Translations under genes and position numbers: made by a program
Source of the DNA: DATLXH01 sp035576005
Lineage (GTDB): Bacteria; Acidobacteriota; Thermoanaerobaculia; Gp7-AA8
NCBI GenBank assembly: GCA_035576005.1
Contig: DATLXH010000030.1
Coordinates: 1 to 13,403, forward strand
Direction: 5' to 3'
Length of the DNA stretch: 13,403 nucleotides
In this document: piece by piece, positions 1-6,899 of the stretch
How positions within the stretch are numbered: the stretch's first letter is position 1
Layout: the number at the start of each line of letters is the position of its first letter
Notes under the pieces: generated by a model
Seen by the model: the letters and a program-made list of their open reading frames with translations, nothing else
What the model was told of the DNA's origin: nothing
The model's database searches: none

Positions 1-100
1 CCGGCACCCAGACATTCGCATCAGGAATTCTGCATCCCGGCATGAACCCTCGTCCAAAGCGATGGCCGACGACAATCTTCTCGGTCAGGGACAGGGTACC

Positions 101-119
101 GGACGCACGCCGTGCGTCC
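101..119. repeat. short perfect palindrome
   Basis: GGACGCACG and CGTGCGTCC form a 9-bp inverted repeat around one C. It lies just before the decayed MITE end at 132-148. There is no T-run on either side, so it is not a convincing terminator. It looks like a small intergenic palindromic repeat. Positions 1-100 hold nothing I can support: the short open frame starting at 62 crosses this palindrome and the MITE remnant and has no protein-like features. Confidence 0.5.
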
Positions 120-131
120 CTACGCTCGCAT

Positions 132-152
132 TCTGTGAGAAATGCGGGTTAG
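132..152 (+). mobile_element. decayed right end of the 178-bp palindromic MITE
   Basis: Positions 132-148 match the last 17 bases of the 178-bp element exactly (ending GAGAAATGCGGG). They are followed by TTAG (149-152), which fits the YTAR flank of the intact copies. The rest of this copy, to the left, is missing; a different small palindrome sits there. This is a relic of an eighth-length or shorter fragment, not a mobile copy. Confidence 0.7.
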
Positions 153-171
153 CTGGTCGGAACATTGTCGC

Positions 172-203
172 GCCGCTATCCATCGCCTCGCGGCGAGGTC
201 TGT
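172..203 (+). mobile_element. second decayed fragment of the MITE right arm
   Basis: CGCCGCTATC, CATCGCCTCG and CGGCGAGGTCTG follow the consensus right-arm segment that runs from GGCCGCTATCCG to GAAGGTCTG, with a few substitutions and one missing base. The match fades after about 203. With the fragment at 132-152 and copy A at 335, it shows that this gap has received the element more than once. Confidence 0.55.
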
Positions 204-219
204 TGAACGCAGCTCGAAC

Positions 220-255
220 AAAAAACGGGCAGGGCGCGTCGAAGTGCCCTGCCCG
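220..255 (-). terminator. rho-independent terminator, minus strand
   Basis: A perfect 10-bp GC-rich inverted repeat, CGGGCAGGGC (226-235) with GCCCTGCCCG (246-255), encloses a 10-nt loop. On the minus strand it is followed at once by six T (complement of A220-225) and then GTT, the classic intrinsic terminator form. It lies downstream of the minus-strand gene ending at 556. It was probably that gene's terminator before MITE copy A entered between them. Confidence 0.8.
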
Positions 256-275
256 GCTTGTTTGATTGCTTGCCA

Positions 276-294
276 AACCGTTTATCGAACGGTT
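276..294. repeat. small hairpin AACCGTT/AACGGTT
   Basis: A 7-bp perfect inverted repeat with a 5-nt loop (TATCG). It was checked as a possible tRNA T-arm, but no matching acceptor, D or anticodon stems surround it. Function unknown. Confidence 0.35.
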
Positions 295-334
295 CGCCCC
301 CAACCCCACTCCGTTCGTCGTTTCCTTTGGCTAG

Positions 335-512
335 TCCGCATTTCTCACAGACCTTTGTCGTGGGACGGCGAAGAGTGGCTTGGATGTGAGGCGCACGGCG
401 ATTTTGCGACGAAGGCATAGTCGACACTATGTCGAGGAGCGAAATTGCCGTGCAACGAAGCAGACAGGCCGCTATCCGTCGTCTCGCGGCGAAGGTCTGT
501 GAGAAATGCGGG
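335..512 (+). mobile_element. 178-bp palindromic MITE, copy A
   Basis: Full-length non-autonomous element: two 87-nt arms, each complementary to the other over most of its length, around a CGAC loop inside CATAGT-CGAC-ACTATG. It is flanked on both sides by CTAG (331-334 and 513-516), read as a 4-bp target duplication. Compared with the other copies, arm positions 1, 29 and 53 changed to give G-U pairs on this strand, and position 37 changed to an A-C mismatch. It lies 43 bases beyond the stop of the minus-strand gene at 556. No transposase is encoded; CTAG/YTAR duplication is typical of IS5-type transposases, so mobilisation in trans by such an enzyme is an inference. Confidence 0.85.
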
Positions 513-555
513 CTAGAGCCAAATCACGAGTGGAGCTCTTGCTCGCTTACAAAGC

Positions 556-1554
556 TTACGACTTGAGTTTGAAACCCGTGGGGATTGCGAGGTCTGCGGA
601 AGCCGCACTGCTCTCCGCTCTGAGTACATCGGTATTCGATCCGAACAGCAGGTTTCGATTCGGGTCAGAGGATTTCGAGTCAGCCTCGGCCTCCCGCGTC
701 CGCTTCTTGCTCATCTTCCCGAAAATACCGCCGACCACCGCCTTGATCGCGTCGGCAGAGGGGTCCCCAGCCGAGGCTGATTCCTTCGGCTGATTGGGTC
801 CGGCCACCGTCTCGAACCTGATCTCTGTGCGAACAGAGGTCCCGTCCAGTGTGCCCTTCTTCTCCTCGAGTTTTTTCATCGCTTTGGAGAATTGAGGAGA
901 GCTCGCCATCAACATCGCCATCTGCCGCATGTCACCCTGGCCGACGAGTCCACCGTAGACTTTTTTGATGTAGCGCTGCTCGAAGTCCGACATCTCGCGG
1001 ATCGCGGCAACTTTAGGCGTCATCCACATGTCCGCCGTCAGGACCGCGCCACCATTGTCGAGCTTCTTTCCTTTCTCGGTAACGGTGATCGTCATGAGTG
1101 TGCGACGCGCGTTGTATCCGTTGATCGTTTCACGCTCTCCGGTTTGATTCACGTCGACGACGACATCGAACTCCGGCATCTTTTCCGTCGAGTCCGAAGA
1201 CCTCGACTCCTGCGCGCTCTTCTCGGCCTGCTTTTTCATATCTTCCATCTGCTTGCGCATCTGGGCGAACGTAACAACCTTGTAGCTGCTCCGTCCGAAA
1301 TCAATCTGGTAGACCTTCTCTTCGTTCAGGTCGACCAGCTCGCCTGTGGTACCGCTCTTCACGAGACGACGATCGCCCTTGATGGTGTGAGTGCTGACCA
1401 TGCCCTCGCGAGCCGCCTTTCCGCCAACCGCATGAAAAATCCCGCCAAGCGCGCCACCCATACGGACCTTGGTCTTTTGTTCCACCGTAGCTTCTGCAAG
1501 TAGCGTCGTAGCCGCGAGCAGCGAGACAGCGGCAACCAGTGCGATTCGTTTCAT
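556..1554 (-). CDS. secreted protein of unknown function (DUF4412-like features)
   Basis: A 332-residue protein that I do not recognise with certainty. The ATG at 1554 is preferred over the longer frame to 1653 because AAGGAG lies six bases before it and it begins a clear signal peptide (MKRIALVAAVSLLAATTLLA). The mature part has a pattern seen in periplasmic DUF4412/LolA-like beta proteins: a segment reading IKGDRRLVKSGTTGELVDL, then VYQIDF, as in proteins whose sheet begins with short K-G-D-R and D-L-N repeats. Residues around 92-125 are rich in K, E, Q and M and may form a helix. The last 60 or so residues are charged and low in complexity. A perfect TATAAT lies 35 bases upstream. The gene stands alone between MITE copies A and B, which are direct repeats. 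A soluble envelope protein is likely; the specific role is unknown. Confidence 0.75.
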   Translation of the reverse strand: MKRIALVAAVSLLAATTLLAEATVEQKTKVRMGGALGGIFHAVGGKAAREGMVSTHTIKGDRRLVKSGTTGELVDLNEEKVYQIDFGRSSYKVVTFAQMRKQMEDMKKQAEKSAQESRSSDSTEKMPEFDVVVDVNQTGERETINGYNARRTLMTITVTEKGKKLDNGGAVLTADMWMTPKVAAIREMSDFEQRYIKKVYGGLVGQGDMRQMAMLMASSPQFSKAMKKLEEKKGTLDGTSVRTEIRFETVAGPNQPKESASAGDPSADAIKAVVGGIFGKMSKKRTREAEADSKSSDPNRNLLFGSNTDVLRAESSAASADLAIPTGFKLKS

Positions 1555-1560
1555 GATGAT

Positions 1561-1594
1561 CTCCTTGAGGGCGAAAAGTTGATCCATGATTATA
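1561..1594 (-). promoter_or_regulatory. -10 box and ribosome binding site of the secreted-protein gene
   Basis: On the minus strand a perfect TATAAT (1594-1589) is followed about 35 bases later by the ATG at 1554, which would give a leader of roughly 28 nt. AAGGAG (around 1566-1561) sits six bases before the ATG. No good -35 box is seen at 16-18 bases upstream, so the promoter call rests on the -10 box and its placement. Confidence 0.5.
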
Positions 1595-1696
1595 GCGAAC
1601 CCGAGGCGCCGAGGGGTCGAGTATCGCCAGACATTTGGAATGTACGGCCACAAGCGATGACGTTTACGCGCGCGAAGAGTGAGGAAGGCGACTTAA

Positions 1697-1874
1697 CCCG
1701 CATTTCTCACAGACCTTCGCCGTGAGACGGCGGAGAGTGGCTTGGCTGCGAGGCGCACGGCGATTTTGCGACGAAGGCATAGTCGACACTATGTCAAGGA
1801 GCGAAATTGCCGTGCAACGAAGCAGACAGGCCGCTATCCGTCGTCTCACGGCGAAGGTCTGTGAGAAATGCGGG
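1697..1874 (+). mobile_element. 178-bp palindromic MITE, copy B
   Basis: Full-length copy with identical TTAA flanks (1693-1696 and 1875-1878). The centre of the CGAC loop (1784-1787) is exactly the midpoint of the element. The outer arms are the best paired of all copies: positions 22, 24 and 27, which are U-G pairs elsewhere, are C-G, C-G and U-A here. The right TTAA supplies the TAA stop of der on the opposite strand. The element separates der from the next minus-strand gene. Confidence 0.9.
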
Positions 1875-3242
1875 TTAACCCTGATCTCGCCGCTCGCCCT
1901 TCATCCCCTTCCGTGCTCGCAGAACGAGATGCACCGGCGTCCCGACCAGCCCGAGCGCCTCGCGAAACTGGTTCTCGAGGTACCGACGATAGGAAAAGTG
2001 AAGTGGCTCGGCCGTATTGCAGAACAGAGCGATTGTCGGTGGCTGACTTTTGAGCTGAGTCGCGTAGAAAAAACGCCTGACCTTACCTTTTATGGAAGGT
2101 GCCTGATGCATCCGTACAGCCCGGTCGAGAATCTGATTGAGCTCTGAGGTCTTAACTCGTTTTCGATAACTTGCAGCAATCTCATCGATGCGGAGAAAGA
2201 GTTTGTCGAGACGCCGGCCTGTCTTCGCCGAGATGAACTCGACCGGTGCATACGACAGGAACTTGAGCTTGCGGCGAATCTCGTCCTCGAATTCCTTCGC
2301 ACGTGTCGGCGAGCTCTCGCCGAGATCCCATTTATTGACCAGGATCAGTGCGGCCTTTCCTGCCTGCTCTGCGTAGCCGGCCACATGAGCGTCCTGCGCG
2401 GCTACCCCATCCGATGAATCGATCATGACCATAGCGATCTCGCAACGTTCGATCGCTTTGCGCGCCGAGATGACGGCCAGCTTTTCAGCCTCGTCCACCG
2501 TCTTTCCCTTTCTCCTGATCCCTGCAGTATCGACCAGCAGGTAAGGACGCCCGTTCCTTTCAATCAAAGAATCGATGGCATCGCGTGTCGTGCCTGATAT
2601 CTCGGAAACGACCGACCGCTCCTCTTCGGTGAGGCGGTTGAGCAGCGACGACTTTCCGACATTCGGTCGCCCGATGATTGCAACCCGCATAGGCTCGTCC
2701 GGGTCGAGCAATTCCTCCAGGATCGAAGTTGCCGGAACGAACTCGTCGATTGCCTCGTCGAGCTCTTCAATCCCTCGCCCATGTTCGGCCGAAATCCCGA
2801 GGACCCGCTCGAAGCCGAGCTCGTGAAACTCGTTGATGTTTGCCTCAGCGGTTTTCCGATCGGTCTTGTTGACGATGAGAACCAGGTGCGACGATTCAGA
2901 CCTCAGTTGCTGCGCGATCTCGCGATCCTCCGAGACGACACCGTCAACTCCGTCCACGACGAACAGGATGAGGTCGGCGCTCTCGAGAGCGTGCCCGGCC
3001 TGTCGCTTGATCTCGTCGGCGAAGGCCGACATCGGATCGTCGCCATACTCGAGGCCGCCGGTGTCGGTCAGCTCGTAGCGGCGGCCATCATCGAGGACGA
3101 CCGTCTCGGTCAGCCGATCGCGCGTCATGCCCGGGAGATCGTGGGTCAATGCACGGCGCTTCCCCGCGAGCCGATTGAACAGAGTGGATTTGCCGACGTT
3201 CGGCCGGCCGACGATGACTACGCTTGGGATGGAATCAGACAT
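1875..3242 (-). CDS. der: ribosome biogenesis GTPase Der (EngA)
   Basis: A 455-residue protein with two tandem GTPase domains and a C-terminal KH-like domain, the hallmark and usual length of Der, which acts in late 50S subunit assembly. First domain: GRPNVGKST at 12-20, DTGG and NKTD. Second domain: GRPNVGKSS from 191, DTAG and NKWD. Family membership is certain. Two oddities: the TAA stop lies inside the TTAA flank of MITE copy B, so the element landed on the stop codon without altering the protein; and no Shine-Dalgarno sequence precedes the ATG, where the minus strand instead reads ACCTCCC directly before the start. The start could be reached in a leaderless or very short-leader transcript, or be recognised in another way. 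No terminator is visible before the MITE. Confidence 0.97.
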   Translation of the reverse strand: MSDSIPSVVIVGRPNVGKSTLFNRLAGKRRALTHDLPGMTRDRLTETVVLDDGRRYELTDTGGLEYGDDPMSAFADEIKRQAGHALESADLILFVVDGVDGVVSEDREIAQQLRSESSHLVLIVNKTDRKTAEANINEFHELGFERVLGISAEHGRGIEELDEAIDEFVPATSILEELLDPDEPMRVAIIGRPNVGKSSLLNRLTEEERSVVSEISGTTRDAIDSLIERNGRPYLLVDTAGIRRKGKTVDEAEKLAVISARKAIERCEIAMVMIDSSDGVAAQDAHVAGYAEQAGKAALILVNKWDLGESSPTRAKEFEDEIRRKLKFLSYAPVEFISAKTGRRLDKLFLRIDEIAASYRKRVKTSELNQILDRAVRMHQAPSIKGKVRRFFYATQLKSQPPTIALFCNTAEPLHFSYRRYLENQFREALGLVGTPVHLVLRARKGMKGERRDQG

Positions 3243-3383
3243 GGGAGGTCATTATGAACGGAGTGGGCATGGGGTGCTCTCACCCCCAGGTCTGCCGCCC
3301 GGTACACGAGCTTATGTGTCGGAAGCGCTTTTCACTCGGCTTCGGGAGTATCTTGCCCCAACTCCCCTCTCATCAGCGATTCG

Positions 3384-3419
3384 CCGTTTCCTCCAGCACA
3401 CTTTCGCGAAAGGAAACGG
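3384..3419. repeat. inverted repeat in the M1 peptidase-der gap
   Basis: CCGTTTCCT (3384-3392) pairs with AGGAAACGG (3411-3419) around an 18-nt loop that itself contains TTTCGCGAAA. It lies eight bases beyond the M1 gene stop on the minus strand. There is no T-run, so it is at best a factor-dependent or attenuating hairpin for that gene. The rest of 3243-3426 shows nothing I can name. Confidence 0.35.
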
Positions 3420-3426
3420 GCCTCAC

Positions 3427-5337
3427 CTATTTCAGGCCGACGATGGGATCCAGTGTGGTTACTGCTATCGGATGATAACCGGGACGGGCTTTCCGGTAGA
3501 TCGCTTGCGCCCGGTCTCGGCCGGCCGGGCTTTTTACCAGTTCCTCATAAAGCGGCTTGATCAATTTTCGGCGTCCGATGCTTACCAGATACTCCTCGAC
3601 CCTCGCGTACGCGGGCTCGTAGCCGGCACGGATCGCCATGAGCAGCCACTGGTGCGCAATCTCGGAGTTGCCAACAGAGGTCAACTTGAAAGCCGCATCG
3701 AGCTCGGCCATGCGGTCTGCAGAGAGATCTTTCGGCATCGAGCTCAGAAAATGTAGCCACTCATGCGTCGTCCACTCCTTCACGGGAAGCGCCGCGGACT
3801 GGATCTCGCGGGAGAGCCAGCGCGCGGAGAGCTGCTCGACGGTCGTAAACGCATCGGACGTAACTCTCGGCGCGGAGGCCGGGAGCGCCGTTCCGTAGAT
3901 CCACTCGTCGAGCGGAATGGTCGCTGCAAGCTCCGGCCTCTCATTCAAAAGATTCGCTCTCAGATACGTGACGAAATCCGCTGTCGTGATGCTCTGGAAC
4001 GCAAAGTGGTCAAAGTAGCCGCGAAGGAAACGATCGAACCGGTCCCGGCCGAATGTCTGTTCGAGCTGGAGCAGAAACAAGGCACCCTTCTCGTACGGCA
4101 CGTGTGTGAAACCGTCGTCCGGATCACGCCCCGCAAGATCTACATAGAGAATCTCGTCTCGATCGTCGAGTTTGGCCAGATCGGAGTCGAGATCCCGCCT
4201 CCCGAGCACCGCCTCCATTCTCGCTCGCCGAGCTCCGTACACCACTTCGAGAATCCGTCTTTCGAGATAAACGGTGAAACCTTCGTTGAGCCAGAAATCG
4301 CGCCACGTCGCGTTAGTCACGAGGTTGCCTGACCATGAATGCGCCAGCTCGTGCGAAACGAGAGAGACGAGACTCCGATCGCCCGCGATGACAGTCGGAG
4401 TCGCGAACGTGAGCACGGGGTTTTCCATCCCGCCGAAAGGAAAGCTCGGCGGTAGTACGAGAAGGTCATACCGGCCCCACCGGTATGGACCATAGAGCGA
4501 CTCAGTCGCCTTGATCATGGCCTCGGTGTCAGCAAACTCCGCTGCTGCGGACTCCACAATCGTGGGATCCGCGTAGATCCCTGTTCGCGGCCCGGTAGCG
4601 CGGAACGCCAGATCCCCTACGGCCAGTGCAATGAGGTAGGCCGGAATCGGCTGTCGCATCACGAAGCTGTACTCGCCACCCTGGGACGTGCGCGGATTGT
4701 TCTCCGCGCTCATCACGGCGATTACCCCCGGCGGCACACGGACCTTTGCGGTGTACGTCAGCCGGACTTGAGGGGAATCCTGGACTGGAATCCAGCTTCG
4801 TGCATGAATCGCCTGGGACTGGGTGAACATGAACGGGCTCTTTCTGCCCGCTGTCTGCGACGGTTCCATCCATTGGAGGCCAGACGCCCCGGGGGACGTC
4901 TCGTACTCGACGCGCACGCGCTTCACGCTGCCAGAAGGAAGCGTGATCGTGAGCGGCGCGCCGAGTAGTTTGTCCGGGGTCCCGAGCGTGAACTCCGCCG
5001 GTGACCAGCTGCCGTCTCCGGAGGATGTCGAGACAGTTACGATTGTCAGGTCACGAGTATCCAGGATGAGCGGATCGCTCGATCCCGCCGGGCGCTCGAT
5101 GAGTAGATCTGCATGACCCCTCATTACCTTGTGATCAAAGTGAACGGTCCAGTCAAGATCGACGTGACGAACACGGACCTTCTGCGGATTGGAATAGGAG
5201 TGGACGTCTGAAACTATGGCGCTTTTGTTGGTCTGCATCCGTTCACCAGGGGCCGGGTCAGGCTGGACAGTCGGTGAGAGCACCGGACGACAGCCACCGA
5301 TCAACGCCAGAAGCAGCATAACAGCGACGAGTTTCAT
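3427..5337 (-). CDS. M1 family metallopeptidase, leukotriene-A4-hydrolase-like lipoprotein
   Basis: A 636-residue zinc aminopeptidase. The start at 5337 is chosen because AAGGAG lies eight bases upstream and it opens a lipoprotein signal (MKLVAVMLLLALIGGC); the frame extends to 5469 but would bury this signal. Seen: the substrate motif GGMEN from residue 302, HELAH at 329-333, and the third zinc ligand glutamate 18 residues later in LNEGFTVY (E352), followed by VPYEKG with the family's catalytic tyrosine. The C-terminal part ends in RKLIKPLYEELVKSP and RKARPGYHPI, matching the helical C-terminal domain of leukotriene A4 hydrolase-type enzymes. In bacteria these act as aminopeptidases on peptides; the lipobox suggests anchoring at the envelope, facing the periplasm. 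It lies between der and the DUF92 gene, 128 bases after the latter. Confidence 0.93.
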   Translation of the reverse strand: MKLVAVMLLLALIGGCRPVLSPTVQPDPAPGERMQTNKSAIVSDVHSYSNPQKVRVRHVDLDWTVHFDHKVMRGHADLLIERPAGSSDPLILDTRDLTIVTVSTSSGDGSWSPAEFTLGTPDKLLGAPLTITLPSGSVKRVRVEYETSPGASGLQWMEPSQTAGRKSPFMFTQSQAIHARSWIPVQDSPQVRLTYTAKVRVPPGVIAVMSAENNPRTSQGGEYSFVMRQPIPAYLIALAVGDLAFRATGPRTGIYADPTIVESAAAEFADTEAMIKATESLYGPYRWGRYDLLVLPPSFPFGGMENPVLTFATPTVIAGDRSLVSLVSHELAHSWSGNLVTNATWRDFWLNEGFTVYLERRILEVVYGARRARMEAVLGRRDLDSDLAKLDDRDEILYVDLAGRDPDDGFTHVPYEKGALFLLQLEQTFGRDRFDRFLRGYFDHFAFQSITTADFVTYLRANLLNERPELAATIPLDEWIYGTALPASAPRVTSDAFTTVEQLSARWLSREIQSAALPVKEWTTHEWLHFLSSMPKDLSADRMAELDAAFKLTSVGNSEIAHQWLLMAIRAGYEPAYARVEEYLVSIGRRKLIKPLYEELVKSPAGRDRAQAIYRKARPGYHPIAVTTLDPIVGLK

Positions 5338-5465
5338 CAACCTGGCTCCTTGAATGCGAGACCTCGCGGCCCTTTTGCAACAGCGACCGACACGTTTCAT
5401 CATGCGTAATCGCGTTTCCAGCCATCGCGATTCCAGATCGCATTCAACCATTGGACCAGGGCGGC

Positions 5466-6899
5466 TCAATCTCGCAGTATGAGAATCGCCATCATCACCG
5501 CCGCACCCACCATCGTGTTGAAGAAGTTGAGCACTCCATTCGGCACGGCTTTCGGGCGCTTTCGATTCCAGCTGCCGACAATGCTCTCGATGTACGAACC
5601 GATGGCCGCCGCGACTGTGACCCAGATCGTGAGCTCGATGACTGACCCTCCGTAGCCCCGCTCGGTCGCAATCGATGAGCGGGCGGCCAGCATCGCTGCG
5701 ATTCCCGATACACCAACGGCTGCGACGAGCGCTCCCGCGCAGATCCCTGCAATCGTTCCCTCGAGCGAGATAGCTCCTTCAGTTCCTGCCGGAACAGGGC
5801 GGAATGTCAAAGGCAGAAATGTCCGCCGCCCGATGAGCTGGCCCATCTCCGACGCTGTGGTATCTGCTGCAGCGGTGGCGAGTGCAGCGACCGCGGCGAG
5901 ATAAAACAGCTGAGGGCGCCCAGTCGAGCTCACTAACAAAGCCAGCGCGGCAGCGAGACCGACATTGGCGAATGCGTGACTGAACCCGCGACGCCCTCCC
6001 TCTTCCTGAGCAAGTCCCCGAGCCAGCTTGCTTTGAAAACCGATCCTGGTCACCAACGAGCCGATGACGAAGAACAACAACAGGACGATGTAAAGCGGAC
6101 GTGCAAAGAGAATGAGGATCGCGCCGAGGAACGCGCCACCGATTGCGCCGGAAACGTTGACGCTGCGCAGAGCGAGACCTGCTGCGGCGAGTGCCAGATT
6201 GACAACGAGCCAGATCGTCGTCGCCCGGCCGAAAGACAACAGCGGCATGTGAGTGACCAGACTCATGGCGGTGATCACCAGCGCGCCCGTCAGAGGCACT
6301 GTGATGTTGTCATCAATGTTCGTGTGCAGACTCTCTACGACAGCGCAGATGATCGTCACGACGATCACGGTCGGAAGCAGCGGTGGTGCAGTGGGGTCGT
6401 TCAGAACAAACTTCGCGACCAGCCAGATCGGGAACGCGGAAAGGAAGAAGGCAATGAGACCTGCGAAACTTTTCTCCCGGTTCCATGGCAGGCGCGGCCC
6501 TTTCAGCAGACGTCCCGCAAGCGTTGCGAGTCCATCGCCGAACGCCAGCGTGGCCCAGATCGTTGCCGCGAAGACGGGCCGGTTCCAGAAGACGAGAATG
6601 AGGATCAGCACCGCGAGCGGGTAGAGGATGATTCCTCGGTCATATCCCTTGTCCGACCGGGCGATCACCTTTCCGCCGATGTGCGGAAGAATGAATCGAT
6701 TCGAGAAAATCGCGAAGACGGCCAGCATCGCGCCCTGCAGAGGCGTGAGCCATCGAAGCAGAAGCGCAAGAGCGCCGAAGGCGATGTGCGTGACCTTCCG
6801 GGCTTCCTCGCCCCAATGGATCTCGCTTCGTTCCGGTAATCGAATCAACGGTTCACCAGCCGCATCCCCCTTACAATAGCCTGCTTCGATGGACGACAC
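5466..6899 (-). CDS. fused dolichol/phytol-kinase-like and DUF92 integral membrane protein
   Basis: A 477-residue, very hydrophobic protein with two parts. About 30-235 resembles dolichol/phytol kinases (SEC59/VTE5 type), with EEARKVTHIAFG at the start, LAFGDGLATLAGR and a following W-N-REKSFAG segment. About 240-475 is DUF92 (the family of plant VTE6 phytyl-phosphate kinase), with NVSGAIGGAFLG, RRGFSHAFANVG, ADTTASEMGQLIGRR and VPAGTEGAISLEGT. VTE5 makes phytyl phosphate and VTE6 makes the diphosphate, so a fusion could do two successive phosphorylations of an isoprenoid alcohol at the membrane; the real substrate is unknown. Start uncertain: the GTG at 6899 overlaps the divergent gene's ATG by 11 bases and has no clear ribosome binding site. 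A later start such as the TTG at 6848 would remove only hydrophilic residues. Confidence 0.85.
   Translation of the reverse strand: MSSIEAGYCKGDAAGEPLIRLPERSEIHWGEEARKVTHIAFGALALLLRWLTPLQGAMLAVFAIFSNRFILPHIGGKVIARSDKGYDRGIILYPLAVLILILVFWNRPVFAATIWATLAFGDGLATLAGRLLKGPRLPWNREKSFAGLIAFFLSAFPIWLVAKFVLNDPTAPPLLPTVIVVTIICAVVESLHTNIDDNITVPLTGALVITAMSLVTHMPLLSFGRATTIWLVVNLALAAAGLALRSVNVSGAIGGAFLGAILILFARPLYIVLLLFFVIGSLVTRIGFQSKLARGLAQEEGGRRGFSHAFANVGLAAALALLVSSTGRPQLFYLAAVAALATAAADTTASEMGQLIGRRTFLPLTFRPVPAGTEGAISLEGTIAGICAGALVAAVGVSGIAAMLAARSSIATERGYGGSVIELTIWVTVAAAIGSYIESIVGSWNRKRPKAVPNGVLNFFNTMVGAAVMMAILILRD
6872..6889 (+). promoter_or_regulatory. -10 box giving a near-leaderless transcript
   Basis: TACAAT (6872-6877) differs from the TATAAT consensus by one base and ends 11 bases before the ATG at 6889. 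Transcription would begin about 4-5 bases before the start codon. No Shine-Dalgarno sequence precedes the ATG (the bases are TAGCCTGCTTCG), which fits leaderless translation. The -35 region is poor. Confidence 0.4.

Noticed and set aside
276..300. tRNA T-arm-like hairpin
   Set aside because: No acceptor, D or anticodon stems surround it in either orientation, and its loop has five rather than seven bases.
335..512. REP/REPIN element mobilised by a RAYT (Y1) transposase
   Set aside because: REP units are about 20-40 bases with a GTAG/CTAC foot and no target duplication. This element is 178 bases with matching 4-bp flanks.
892..1503. 203-residue open frame on the plus strand
   Set aside because: It is antisense to the secreted-protein gene, is very rich in His and Arg and has no family features.
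5976..6839. 287-residue open frame on the plus strand
   Set aside because: It is antisense to the DUF92 fusion, rich in Arg, Glu and Gln as expected for the complement of membrane-helix codons, with no recognisable domain.
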